Shown: positions 22,596 to 34,617 of the stretch, in pieces
Layout of the letters: each line of letters starts with the position of its first letter
How positions within the stretch are numbered: position 1 is the first letter of the stretch
Source: Adiantum capillus-veneris
Lineage: Eukaryota > Streptophyta > Polypodiopsida > Polypodiales > Pteridaceae
Assembly (NCBI GenBank): GCA_014529385.2
Contig: CM043946.1
Coordinates: 16,759,077 to 16,823,076, forward strand
DNA: 64,000 nt
Direction: 5' to 3'
Position numbers and translations under genes: made by a program
The notes under the pieces: generated by a model
The model's input: the letters and a program-made list of their open reading frames with translations, nothing else
What the model was told of the DNA's origin: nothing
Database searches by the model: none

Positions 22596-23075
22596 ACATT
22601 ACTCTTATGTAGGTCATTGTGTTCTCCTAGGGAATCACATATTTGTTCCAACACTCTGATATGATTTCTCACATCCCCATCTCCATTAAAGTTTTGTGTG
22701 AGCTTGGCTATTTGTACTTCCTTACTTCTAGGCTCTCTATCAGGCATGTTACTCATATTCTCAGCAATAGATCGATCGATAGCTTGAGTAAATGTTGCCA
22801 AGTTACCTAAGTGAGCAGGCACCATGGGTGAAGGTGCTCCAGAGACTACATGTGGAGTAGGTATTGGCGTTGGGCTTGGCACATAGGAAGCCCTTGGGTT
22901 CCAAGTTTGGTAGGTGTTGTGCCATGTGGTGGCCCAAAGTTCATATGTGTGCCCCTAGGCATAGTAGACGTTGGATGTGACATGCTAATGCTAGCCTGTA
23001 TCGTTCCATTGAAATAAGAGCTTGGATGTTGTGGTTGTGGAGCATAGGTTGTTGAAACAATGAGAGGTGTAGGAG
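22596..23075 (-). pseudogene. Element A: gag, middle block
   Basis: This is a short piece of A's gag stranded between insertions C (left) and B (right). It contains a Pro/Thr-rich segment followed by NFNGDGDVRNHIRVLEQIC, the start of the Retrotrans_gag region. At its left edge the frame continues into 7395 once C and one TSD copy are removed. At its right edge it continues into 54016-54306 once B and one AGGAG copy are removed. There is a frameshift inside (about 22850). Confidence 0.85.
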
Positions 23076-24000
23076 TGTTGGGGTTTTCATCATTACATAG
23101 CTCCAATGACCAACAAAATTATCAATCCTAAGGGATGAGCTACCCGGAGGGGGCATGGAAACACTCACACGATTAGTGAGCTAATCATGGCACCATGAAT
23201 GGTTAACTCTATGAGGTGAGCTTCTTGGCATATGGAGGAGCCAAGCCACAGTGACGGGCAATCTCCACATCCACTTCTCTTCACCTCTAATCAACCCAAT
23301 CACACACACTAACAATTGCAAGACGCACACAACACTAATCCTATCATGCAACACACTAATCACAAGCACACACACATAGATCTATCAAGCACCACACTAC
23401 AATCAAACCTCCATGCACACACAAGCAAGAGAGGGCAGTGACACAAGATTAGAGGGGTATTAACCACTAATTACTTACGATCTAGCTAATCAAAGAATCA
23501 GAGACAATCATAAGAAGCATGCGAGAGGCATAGTGAAAGCGAATTAAGCATTGATTAGTATTAACCAAGTCACATGAGCAAGGAGAAGCTCAAGGAATCC
23601 ATAGCCACACACCTCAAGAGCTCTCACCAAAGAGTGCTCTCAACAAATGAGATTGAGAAACCTAATTTCTTTTACACATTGTCTTATATACCTAGGGTAA
23701 AAATATACAATGTCCGAGCGCCCAAGGCCTTTAGGGCTCCACCATTTACTGAATCTACAACCTAGGCACACTAATTGACCTGTTCTTTACAGCTTGGAAC
23801 TCCCATTGAGCCCGTAACACATTAAAATATTACAATGGCTTGAAATAAATTGGGAATTTACATTGTACGTGACCATTTTGGGAAAACATGAAAAATGTGT
23901 AACTCCAATCTTTACTGCTTCTTTGTATTCATCCTCGATGTGCATTGTGATGTCTTTGGTCTTTAGCAGATTTTGTTAACTGGCGTTGACTTAGTTAACA
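23076..24000 (-). repeat. Element B 3' LTR
   Basis: This LTR runs from TGTTGGGG to GTTAACA (plus-strand reading), 925 bp. It aligns throughout with 53094-54015. On the minus strand a TATA box (TATATAAG) lies at 23690-23683, matched at 53708-53701 in the other LTR. Confidence 0.88.
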
Positions 24001-24012
24001 TTCCCCCTTCCA
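24001..24012 (-). other. Element B polypurine tract
   Basis: Next to the left LTR the minus strand reads GGAAGGGGGAA, a polypurine tract. It marks this LTR as the 3' LTR of a minus-strand element. Confidence 0.8.
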
Positions 24013-26344
24013 ATTTTAGTGCCCGTCCTCGTCGGGCACTGTTGAAAATGTCCGTGGAGGCTGTGGAAGGTTTTTGATTGGTTGTTGATGGGCTGATTGT
24101 CTTCATTTGTCGTTGAATTTGTTGATGAGGTTCAATTTGCTGCAGCATCTTCATTGGTTTGAATATGTCAAATATGAGAGATGATGTTGCATTTGTCTGT
24201 TGTAATAGCATAATGATGAGGCTTTTGTTTATTTATGATAAGTATGCACAAGGGAAGTAGAATGATGGGGTTCTAAATTAGGGTCTAATACTTGGATGAC
24301 CAAAGGAAAAAAACCCAGTGGGAAAAAAGTGCCTTTGGGATACACGCATTATTGGGGTACTTATTAGCATTGAAAATATTAATAAAGTACTCAAGGGTTT
24401 ATTTGTTGATGGATATGGAATTAAAGAGACAACAAATATGAGAGGGTAGCATGATGGAACACTGGTTTGCCCATTGTAGTCCACTCAAGGTGCATAGGTG
24501 GAAGCAAAAAAGAGTAATGCATATGTCCAATGGTGGGACATCATATATATGCATACACAAAAATGCATGGAAAACAATATATTGTGCAAGAAAGATTTTG
24601 AGGGGTTGTTCAAAAAGATGGTGTAGCTATAAAAGCATATGACATGGATTTGCAAGCTAGCACCCCTTTTAGAATGGTTTCGTTGACAAGGATATGTGAT
24701 CTCACCTTACTGTGCATTGTGCGTGAGTGTTGGACTCTATGACACTCCACCATTTGTAAGTTAATAGACTTCGACTCTTATGCTCATCTCATCCAACATG
24801 AGCGACATGACTTAGATATGCTCAAATCTTCCACTTTGAGTGTAAGCCTAATAACTATGACTCTGAGCACAAAGTTTAATATGACTTGAAGCTTTGGGAC
24901 TAGTGCTTTGCTCATTTAATGGCCCAGCAACCGGACACTGACTACGGACTCTGACTATGCCAACGAGTGTTTTTTGCACCCTGGCGACTTGACTTCTTAC
25001 ATTCTTGTGCTTACTACAAACATTTCTTCAGGTAAAAAGTAAGCTTAAATTCTCAAAAAGAGGATTAGTGAAGGACCAAGTTGGCATTGAAGGTTTCTTT
25101 TGCCCTACCTATTTTATCATCTTTGAATCTGCAATTGCATTGGTTGGGTTGTCCTTCTTTGACTGTGAAGACTCCATTATCTATTTGATTCTCCAATTAG
25201 GCATGTTGATAGGAGTCTTTCATGTTGTTGTAGGCCTTTTTTCATTGTCGGCATTTGGCTTTTGACTAGGAGCATTGGAAGACTTAGGAATCCAAATTTC
25301 TTGATGACCTTTGTATCTTCATTATTGACTTTGCTTCACTTTGGGTCTTGATGATTTTTTAGTATCTTCATGCAGGTATGGTGTAGTTGCAGTTGTCTTG
25401 TGGTTGATTGGTAGCCACATCTGTGTAGAATCCTTGTCTAAGAGGAAGATTCTTTGAGATTTATCTTTGTTATGTATCCTCGTGAGATTTGTGGTTGGGT
25501 CAATTGGAAACTTCCGACAACCATATGATCTTTCAAAGTTTTCTAACTTGAAGGGATCTGTTGACTAGAGGCTCTAGGGCTTCTAACTGGTGTAGTATTT
25601 CCTGGTACATAAGTTGAGCTTGATGGATTTACAACTCCACCCTTCCTATAGCCTGCTATAGCCTGCTTCATTGTAAGAGTGCAACATTGTTTTGCTCTGG
25701 CTTAGTCTCACCTTTTGGGACTGTGAAGGCACACTTTGGGTAGCATTGTTGATGTTTGGCATTTGTGAACTTTCTCCATAGTTTCCTATGTATCTCCGTG
25801 AAACATGACAAATTATTCCCCATGTCAAGTTGTATAGATATGTTTATATTTGCCCTGATATTGTCTATCTGAGGGGTCTCCTATGACATGAGCTTCTGTG
25901 GTTTCATGACCCAAGGCATTAGAGATGCTAGACTCTCGTCTATATCTATGACTTTTTTGGTATTTTTATGATTTTTTTGAAAAGTTTTGATTTTTAAAGA
26001 TTTTTTTGGTTTTTTCTTTCTGTGAGTTTTACAAATTTTATCAAATTTTTGAAGGTTTTATGAATTTTTTGATTTATTGGGATTTTTCTCGATCACTTTT
26101 TGATTTTTTATGGATTTGTTTTGAGTTTCTATGATTTTTTAACAATTTTTCTTTGTTCTATCTGTGAATTTTTTGGGCAATTTATAAAGTTTTCAGTGTT
26201 TGTTGTGCTTTTGTGTTTTTTCTACAATTTTTAGGGATTTGTCTGGGAAATTTTTTTCCAATGAAATTTTTATGAGGGTTTTAATTTTTAATTTTATGAG
26301 TGAGGAAACACATCTGATTATGCCACAATTACACTAGCGTAGGC
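24013..26344 (-). other. Element B interior, no recognisable pol
   Basis: These 2.3 kb lie between the polypurine tract and a primer-binding-site relic. A short open stretch beside the polypurine tract (to about 24211) could be the tail of a former gene. Short open frames near 25005-25265 (plus) and 25646-25828 (minus) match nothing I know. From 25940 to 26290 the plus strand is very T-rich. No gag, RT or integrase motif was found, suggesting a non-autonomous derivative. Confidence 0.5.
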
Positions 26345-26367
26345 CATCGTCCTCAGGAGCGACACCA
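26345..26367 (-). other. Element B primer-binding site relic (inner copy)
   Basis: The minus strand reads TGGTGTCGCTCCTGAGGACG directly beside an LTR start. This is a mutated version of the site at 53069-53091. Confidence 0.65.
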
Positions 26368-26369
26368 AA

Positions 26370-26553
26370 TGTTGGGGGTTTCATTGTTGCATAGCTCCAA
26401 TGACCAACAAAATTATCAATCCGGAGGGATGGGCTACCCGGCTAGGGCATGGAAACACTCACATAATTAGTGAGCTAATCATGGCAACACGAATGGTTAA
26501 CTCTATGAGGTGAGCTTCTTGGCCTATGGAGGAGCTATGCCACAATGAAGGGC
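26370..26553 (-). repeat. Partial second 5' LTR of element B family
   Basis: 184 bp match the start of the B LTR (TGTTGGGGGTTTC...) at about 95% by eye and then stop abruptly at GAAGGGCAATCT. Beyond that point lie CA arrays and the Penelope-like element. With 74 bp of leader (26296-26369) it duplicates 53019-53280. Confidence 0.8.
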
Positions 26554-26575
26554 AATCTTCATGTGAGAAAAGGAG

Positions 26576-26641
26576 CACACACACACACGCACACACACAC
26601 ACACACACATAAAATAGTGTACAGATATTACTCTTTGTCAA

Positions 26642-26678
<37 letters not shown>

Positions 26679-26729
26679 ATAGTGTACATATATCACTCTT
26701 TGTCAATCACACACACACACACACACACA
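26576..26729. repeat. Three (CA)n arrays at the left border of the Penelope-like element
   Basis: CA runs at 26576-26609, 26643-26676 and 26708-26729 are separated by two near-identical 34-bp spacers (containing ATAGTGTACA and TCTTTGTCAAT). The last run leads straight into the first pLTR. Confidence 0.9.
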
Positions 26730-26736
26730 TGGACAC

Positions 26737-29523
26737 ACGCTTATGCATACATAATATACCAGTAACATATACACATAATAAATAAAATGGCACATAGGTT
26801 GAGGACATGATACCACAATTTTATTAATCAACTAACTTGACAACATGCAATTACTTCATTGGCAGATGAATGACAAACAGTGACCGGAAGTGGATGGAGA
26901 CTCCAAGCAGTACCTCAAGCTTGTTAATAAAGCCATATGTTTTTTTGTATAATAAATTCTTGCATGGAACAATGTTATATGGAAAATATGTTCGAACCCC
27001 CCTTTTTTCATAAACCAAGATCTCAATATTAGAGATATTATCTCATCTGGCTTTGAATTAGTGGAAAGGGGATGACCCTAAAAAAATAAGGTGTTATTTT
27101 TAGCAAGCCAATGAGTGGCCACGCTTACACTAAGGAAGTACGAGCACATGGACAGTTAAGACACCGAATTCAAAGTCTTATAAATGCCTGGAACACAAAC
27201 TGTATATGCACTGCATAACGCAACCCTTGCCATGTGTTGGCTTTTTGGAAAAGCATGCAAAAGTTATTATTACAAGCATAACAAAAACTGTGTAGAGTAG
27301 AAGGCAAAAAAAATCCTCATTTTTAGTGGTAATTAAGTTTTTATAATAACTGGTTTTTCGCTTAGCAGACATAATTGCCCAAATAGGGAAAAATTTCAAG
27401 TTAAAAGCACAGCATGCGTCTTTCTAAAACAAGACGATAAGATATCATTACCAAAAGCCAGGATAAATGGTAAAGGTAATTACCATGTTAAAATTTTCAA
27501 AGATATAATAGCTTTTTAAAGGTGATACTCTGGCAAGGTCAAGCCACCAATTAAAACATATCAGTAGGTGGTGCCACTTGCCCGGAATAAACCAAAGCAA
27601 CCAGCATGCGAGCAATAAAAGCACCTAACCCAGAAGAGGTTATAAAATAGCCTACGCAGAGGTATTTGAAGCACAAAGGCCACATTTCTGTAGCGCATAC
27701 AATAGGTTTCACAGAGGGCGCATGCTATTATCGCAAGTTAAAACACTACACTACACGTTACTGATAAGCAATACATTATTGAGTTGTGGTAATATTCTGA
27801 GCAATAGCGCTAGCATGCAACAGGAGGCAAGCAGCACCAATAAAGCGTCTATGGCATACACCACTACCGAAGGTTTGATACCTATTGTGCAAACACTCAA
27901 GCCCTGTGAACGGTGGAAACACCAACCTCTGGTACCTTCGAGTACTCGAAAAACGGACAAACACAGACAGTAATATGGTTTTGGTTTTTTCTGCATGCAT
28001 AATTAACTGTGTTTTTTTTCAAATAAAGTGCATGCACAAATGGATAGAACACATAAGGCATCTGTATAGGTAGTCACACACACAATATGCATAGGTTATT
28101 TCCATTTACTACGCATATAGATTGGTGACAAAAGCTCTAATAATCACACACACAGTTGGGAAGTACAAGGATGTAGTTTCAAAAACATAGGCACACACAT
28201 AGGAAGAAAAACAGATAAAGGATATGAACCACCATCAAGGCTAACACAACTAGAAATGTAAAAACAGGGTTGGTCATGGCCATAAGTACGCACAGGCGGT
28301 GTTATTGGAGTCACATACATAGGTGGGTATAAAACCACATATATAAAAGAACACATATAAAAAAACATATATAAATAGCACACTTGGAAAGTCTCACATA
28401 CGCATATGAAAAAGGGAATACAAATAGTATATCATTAAGAATATATAGCGTACATGATAAAAAGAAACATCATAAGTGATAAAAAAGTAGCATCATAAGG
28501 CTGCTAACAAAGTGTGTCACTTGAAGGGAATAGCAGGGGAGGTGTACATTCCCTTCGATAATAAGCCTATACAAGAAGAGTAACACAAATGGCGACAACA
28601 AACAGTAACCAAGTAAATTAATACATAAAAATTGCTTACGAGTTACCTTTTTGAAAGTAGTAAAAAAAGGGTGTTAGGATATGAAGTTCCTTTAAAGTAT
28701 TTCTTGAAGAGAAAAGAACTCCCTTTAAGTGTAACAAAGGGTTTTTAATATGGGTCAAGATATGAAAGAGTTTTTATGACAACCTCCTGTGAGGGCATAA
28801 GTCAAAAGTGAAGAAGTTTTTTTTTTGAAAAATGAGTGGTATTACGAACAAAATGCTGCTGAAATTTAAAAATAAAACCACTTATAAAGACAATTAATTT
28901 GTATATACCATAGAAGGTGGGAGTCATACACTAATAATTGGGAAAAAATTAGGTATAGTACATAAAAATATTAACCATATGTGTGTAAATATTGCTGGAA
29001 AACAGGGATACAGGCAGACGGCTAGAATGAGCATCACTTGGGACATATTTAAGCTACAGGAGATTCAGGACAAGCTCATGGCGACACATAATGGGAAAAA
29101 GAAAACCAAGCCAATAGGGACACTATCTCCAAGCCGTGTAAACCCATAAAAACTTTTTAGAGACCGCAATAGACCTTACTTACATAGACGAGAAAAAGAA
29201 AACATAAGATATGTCTAGGAGTAAGGTTGGGGTCTGGGGTGTGACATCAATAACAAGCAGTGGGGATTGCTTGATATACCTGTCACTCATTTAGTGCAAA
29301 TTAATTCTAATTAATTGTACTTGTGGTTGGTTGGCAGGTAAAGATCCCAACTCTCATTTGATAGAAGTTACGGCTTAAGCTCCTACTTTGTCATGTATCA
29401 GAGTATTTTGTAATGAATTTTACATCAAGAAATTCTTCTTTGTGTTGTTCTTTACACAAAAAGTTTTTTCAAATAGTATTCAAGTCTTTCAGTATATGAT
29501 TCTAAATGATGGGATTTTAAATT
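26737..29523 (+). repeat. PLE pLTR1 (intact copy)
   Basis: This 2.79-kb direct repeat starts after the CA array at ACGCTTATGCATAC and runs into the RT gene region. It aligns with 33246-34377, 38477-38998 and 51371-52491 in that order. It is the copy without insertions, so it holds the empty target sites of element F (CACTA at 27862-27866) and of element D (ACGC at 28400-28403). No convincing protein-coding signal. Confidence 0.87.
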
Positions 29524-30588
29524 CAAGCACACATAAAATTTCCAGGGATACCTTTGGTCAGGTATCCATCATATAGTGAGGATACTTAATACTGGTATGA
29601 TAACAATTCAAATGGTTTGTTTAATACATGCATGGTGATTGATGTAGGCTTTATGGATTCCATCTCTCACTCAGTTGGGATATGGTATAGAAGAAGGCAT
29701 TCCTGTTCCACCAATTGGTACCCAATGTATAATTTCTTGTTTCAAAGGAGTGGAATTCCACAAAAAATTGCTTGATTTTGAGAAACAAGCTATTATCACC
29801 CACTCTATATCTGTCTTAAACACAACTTCTGTCAATGACTGGCTCTCTTTATTTAATGATTCTCTCCAAAAAAGAGAAAGATAAGCTTTTGGAAGCATTT
29901 ACCGCCTTCCTAGCTAAACTACCATTATTGATGCACAAGATAGCTCAGGTCTTGATTTTTATTTCACTTCTCTACCCACTATTGTAAACAAGTTGTATTT
30001 TATCAATAACCTCCCTGCTGTCCCTATAGAAATCAAGCACTCAAAAAAAGTTATCAATCCTCTTTTAGACCTAGACCTTCTTGGAGAAGAGAAGAAAGAA
30101 GCACTCAACTTTTTAGCAGATGCAAACAGTGTATCCCCAGAGAGAGCAATTTTTAAGCTCTTTTCAGAAGTTATCCCACTACTACCACCCAGGCAAGTGG
30201 ATTTGGATGCTATTTGACTTGAACACAAGCTCTTGGATTATGAAATCTTGAACCATCGAGCACCTTTCACAATTTCCTCTCTAGGATTGATACCCACGAA
30301 CATTGTAGAGAAATGTAAATCCCTTGCTTTACATTCTAAACATCTTTTATCACAATATGTTCTCTTTGAGCTTAAGCAGGTCAAATTATCTGATGTGGAT
30401 GGTAAAAAATGTCCAAGATCCTCAATCATTGCTCGCACCAAGGGACTTTCTCTTATGGACTGGGCAAAGGATAAAAAACGGTTTCTGAGAAACCATTGGA
30501 ATTCCTATAGACCTTTCCTCAAGTGCCAATGTAAAAGGGTGATGCAAATTCCAACTGTTCCTCTTCTATCATTTGGTTTGACCAATTT
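29524..30588 (+). pseudogene. PLE: region upstream of RT, broken coding sequence
   Basis: Open segments at 29675-29884, 29993-30217 and 30233-30607 give helical, charged protein (for example LDLLGEEKKEALNFLADANS). They are separated by single stops or shifts and run into the RT frame. I recognise no named domain. In endonuclease-lacking Penelope-like elements a long N-terminal extension ahead of RT is common, so this is probably the first part of the same gene. Confidence 0.55.
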
Positions 30589-32959
30589 TTGTGGTATGTA
30601 TTCGTGAATTTACCAAGGTTTCTTCAATTTTTGTCAGGATCGGCACAAGTGTACGCCTTTATAGCTTGGGTAGCCTCATTTCCCACAGAATTAAGGCATG
30701 TTGTGATCATTTATTATCAGTTTCATGAGCACATAATGGAAGCAGCTAAAGGAATTTTCCTATACACACCAGGGACTCCACTGCTTCAAAAGCTACACAA
30801 CACACCAGTATCCAACACAATTGGAACATTACTCAAACCTCCCAAAGGTAAGGAGCAATTAAATAAGATCACACATACACCAAGCATCATGGCATCAACA
30901 AGTGAGAAACCAAGGCAGTTCAAAGGATCCGAGGACTACGGAGACACTCCCAAGGCACTTGAATACTCAAATTCTAAAGACCATGTACGCTCACTTAATA
31001 CAAGAAATAATGGTTTGTTACATCTTGAGTGCAATATTAAGATGCATGGGAGATTTATTCACATTTTCTTTTGTAACAAATATATGGATTTTATCAACCC
31101 TAAGGTTTTTTTTCAAACAATGATAAACGATTTTCACATAAATAAGGATTTGTCTAAGATAAGGATTTGTTTTGGTTGGAAATATACCAATAACCTGAAC
31201 CATACGTTTTATAAATCAACTTCAGTATTTGCCAATGAGTTTGATGAAACACAACCTTGTGGGTGCTTAACTCATAAATGGTTCTCTAATTCTTTAATTG
31301 ACTTAGAACCATTTGGAAAACATGTAATCACCACAGACCCTATCATAGCTAGACATAAAACTTTGCAGGAATTTATCAGAAAAGGATTAAACCACATTCC
31401 ATTAGTACCTGTCAACCCTACCTCAATAGTCAGAGAACTTAACAAAGTATGGAAGGCCTTATGTACCATCTTGGGATGTGAGGATAGCAAAGCTCACCAC
31501 AATTATATCCATATTTTAGTTAATGAGACCTTTTCCCAAAAACTTCCTTATCACAGGCAAAACCAAACTCCATGGTACAAAAACACAGACTTAATGAATG
31601 GAATTCAATATATTTTACAATATTTATTTATTTGTGGACTAGATAAATCCACACAAACTCCGGTGTTCATATGTAAAAAACTTATTCAACTAGCAGCAAG
31701 AAGAAGATTAGAAACACCTGAATTTTTCCTTCTTTCCTCCCATGAAGAAGAAATTTGTCAAGCCATAGGGTCCTATACCCAAGAAATTGGGTTAGACACA
31801 CCATTGGAGTACTCTCTCCCATATCTGATGGGAAATTTTAAAATTCACAAAATGGATTTTAAATGGATCAGTAATGCATATTTTTGTGTATTTACTCCTG
31901 CTACAACTATAATCACTAAATTACTCAAAGGAGTAATGCAAGGATTTATTGAGTACACCGAAATCATACATAAAAAGCTGCACACTATTTCTGGTACACA
32001 AACCAATGGGTATTGGACGATCAATAATCAATATGATTTTTTGATTAATCTACCAAAACATATCACAAACAATCATTCATTTGACGTAACATCTTGTTAT
32101 GAAGATATCCCTCATAAAGGCACGCATCATGGATCACTTAATGTAATTGACAACATTATTAAGCTCATATAAACTCTAAAATATGCCAAAAGCAAATTGT
32201 ACTTATCAAAAAGAAAAATGAAGTAATATGGACATTTGAATACTTACACAATATTGATGAATTTGTCTTTGACAATTGCTTTACTAAATTAGGAGAACAT
32301 ATTTATTGCCAAGAAAAAGGTATACCAATGGGTTATAATTGATCTCCATTATGGTGTAATTTATAGTTGGCGTGGTTTGCAATTTAATACATAAAAAGTT
32401 ATTGTGCCTTGCATGATATGATATATTAAAAGCCTTCTTATATTCATGGAGATGTATGGATGATCTGTTATTTGCCAATAATCCCTTTATTGTGCAATGT
32501 CTTGACCACAAAAATCCCTTGTCCCATGAGGTACCCTTTACAATTTACTCTTTAGAAATTATTGGGATAAAATCCACACACAAGCAAAACCAAGCTACAT
32601 ATTTAAATACATTTGTCCAATTATGTGAACCAATAGAAGAAGAATATGTTACATACATCGCATGGAAAAAAGACAAATTACAATGTCCTAATGTTTCATT
32701 TATTCATGCAGCTACTAGTAATCGGCCAAAAAGAATGGCGTATAATGTATGCATATCTCAAGATCTTCCCATACTGTACAATGCATGTCAAGAATCATAT
32801 GCTATAACGGATTTAAATAAACTTATTTCTATGTTTGTAGAGAATGGTTTCAAAAAAGAAAAGATTGTTCCATGTATTACCAAATTCATTGAAGAAAACA
32901 AATTTTCCGGCATTAGATTTACCATCAATACCTTAAAACATAGAATTGGTAGAGGATAG
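30589..32959 (+). pseudogene. Penelope-like reverse transcriptase (no endonuclease domain seen)
   Basis: An open frame of 527 codons (30589-32172) carries motifs typical of PLE RTs: CGC followed by GKHVITTD (near 31257-31338), LDKSTQTPVFICKK (near 31638-31680), the KIHK signature in GNFKIHKMDFKWI (31831-31870), and motif A DVTSCYEDIPHKG (32080-32118). After a stop, motif B (KGIPMGYN then SPLWCNL) appears in a shifted frame near 32318-32365. Motif C, YMDDLLFANN, follows at about 32452-32480 in the frame that ends at 32959. Both catalytic Asp residues of motif C are kept. No GIY-YIG motif follows. At least two frame breaks make this copy inactive. The features fit the Athena/Coprina-like, endonuclease-deficient group, but the subgroup is inferred. 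Confidence 0.82.
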
Positions 32960-33016
32960 GTCCACTTGGTGGCCTATCCTCCACCAAGTGTACCTTTCCT
33001 CACGGATGGGAGAGGG

Positions 33017-33017
<1 letters not shown>

Positions 33018-33115
<98 letters not shown>

Positions 33116-33157
33116 TATGCATACTAGTAAAGATATACTAGTAAAGATGGGGGAGGG

Positions 33158-33247
<90 letters not shown>
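33018..33247. repeat. Two long (CA)n arrays between PLE RT and pLTR2
   Basis: Pure CA runs lie at 33018-33112 and 33159-33247. Each is preceded by GAGAGGGC or GGGAGGGC and followed by CGCTTATGCATAC, so the array sits inside a 140-bp repeated unit. Apparent His-Thr and Cys-Val proteins here are artefacts of the repeat. Confidence 0.95.
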
Positions 33248-33250
<3 letters not shown>

Positions 33251-34377
33251 TATGCATACATACTATACTAGTAAAGATATACAACTAATACATAAAATGA
33301 CACATAGGTTGAGGACAGGATACCACAATTTTATTAATCAGCTAGCTTGACAACATGCAATTATTCATTGGCAGACGAATGACAAACAGTGACCGGAAGT
33401 GGATGGAGACTCCAAGCAGTACATCAAGTTTGCTAATAAAGCCATACGTTTTTTGTATAATAAATTCTTGCACGGAACAAGGTTCTATGGAAAATATGTA
33501 CAAACCCCCCTTTTTTTAATAAAGCAAAATCTCAATATTAGAGATATTATCTCATCTGGCTTTGAATTAGCGGAAAAGGGATGACCCTAAAAAAATAAGG
33601 TGTTATTTTTAGCAAGCCAATGAGTGGCCATGCTTACACTAAGGAAGTTATGATCACATGGCCACTTAAGACACCGAATTCAAAGTCTTATAAATGCCTC
33701 GAACACAAACTGTATATGCACTGCATAATGCAACCCTTGCCATGTGTTGGCTTTTTGGAAAAGCATGCAAAAGTTATTATTACAAGCATAGCAAAAATTG
33801 TGTAGAGTAGAAGACAAACAAATCCCTCATTTTCAATGGCAATTGGGTTTTTTTAATAATTGGTTTTTTCACTCAACAGAGATAATTGCCCAAATAGGGA
33901 AAAATTTCAAGTTAAAAGCACAATATGCGTCTTTCTAAAAAAAGACGATAAGATATCATTACCAAAAGTAGGGATAAATGGTAAAGGTAAATACCATGTT
34001 ACAATTTTCAAAGATATAATAGCTTTTTTAAGGTGATACTCTAGCATGGTCAAGCCACCATTTAAAGCATGACAGTAGGTGGTGCCACTTGCCTGGAATA
34101 AATCAAAGCAACCAGCATGCGAGCAATACAAGACCCAAACCCAGAAGAGGCTATAAAATAGCCTACGTAGAGGCGTTTGAAGCACAAAGGCCACATTTTT
34201 GTAGCGCATACAATAGATTTCACAGACGGCGCATGCTATTATCGCAAGTTACAACACTACACTGCACGTTGCTGATAAGCAATACATTACTGAGTTGTAA
34301 TAATATTCTGAGCAATAGCTCTAACATGCAACAAGAGGCAAGCAGCGCCATTAAATCATCTACGACATACACCACTG
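33246..34377 (+). repeat. PLE pLTR2, first part
   Basis: Matches the first 1.13 kb of pLTR1 (26737-27866) with frequent small differences. It is interrupted at 34377 by copia element F; the duplicated target CACTG is at 34373-34377. Confidence 0.87.
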
Positions 34378-34602
34378 TGTTAAAGAATATGATGCTAAAG
34401 AATATGTCCATTGTGCTATGGGTGGCCGGACACTGACTATACTATGTTGTAAATATACTTTGGATAATAGTTAAAAGAGAAGAAGAGAAGAGGCACGTTG
34501 AATGGCTGCCTGCAGGGTAACGATTGTGTCTGTGTGTCTGGATGTGTGTTAGTGTGTGTGTGGTCTTTTTTCCTACCTTCTCCATCACCTGCGCACTCTA
34601 CA
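34378..34602 (+). repeat. Element F 5' LTR
   Basis: This 225-bp LTR begins TGTTAAAG and ends CTCTACA. Its 3' two thirds (from TGGATAATAG at 34461) are repeated at 38324-38471. It contains a GT-rich tract near 34525-34560. Confidence 0.85.
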
Positions 34603-34605
34603 AAG

Positions 34606-34617
34606 TGGTATCAGAGC
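34606..34617 (+). other. Element F primer-binding site, initiator tRNA-Met
   Basis: TGGTATCAGAGC lies three bases after the LTR, the standard primer site of plant copia elements. About 760 bp of untranslated leader without features follow before gag. Confidence 0.88.

Noticed and set aside
25005-25265. Plus-strand 86-codon frame with a hydrophobic C-terminus as a small membrane protein
   Set aside because: It lies antisense inside the interior of element B, with no upstream support and no recognised family.
26737-29523. Hammerhead ribozyme in the pLTR, as reported for some Penelope-like elements
   Set aside because: I looked by eye for CTGANGA paired with GAAA on both strands and found no convincing core. 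A covariance-model search would be needed to exclude it.
30589-32959. Telomerase reverse transcriptase or a non-LTR (LINE) RT
   Set aside because: The KIHK signature, the FICKK segment upstream and the pLTR layout fit Penelope-like elements. No TERT-specific N-terminal motifs or LINE endonuclease were seen.
32933-33350. Proteins made of His-Thr or Cys-Val repeats
   Set aside because: They are translations of (CA)n microsatellites with no coding context.
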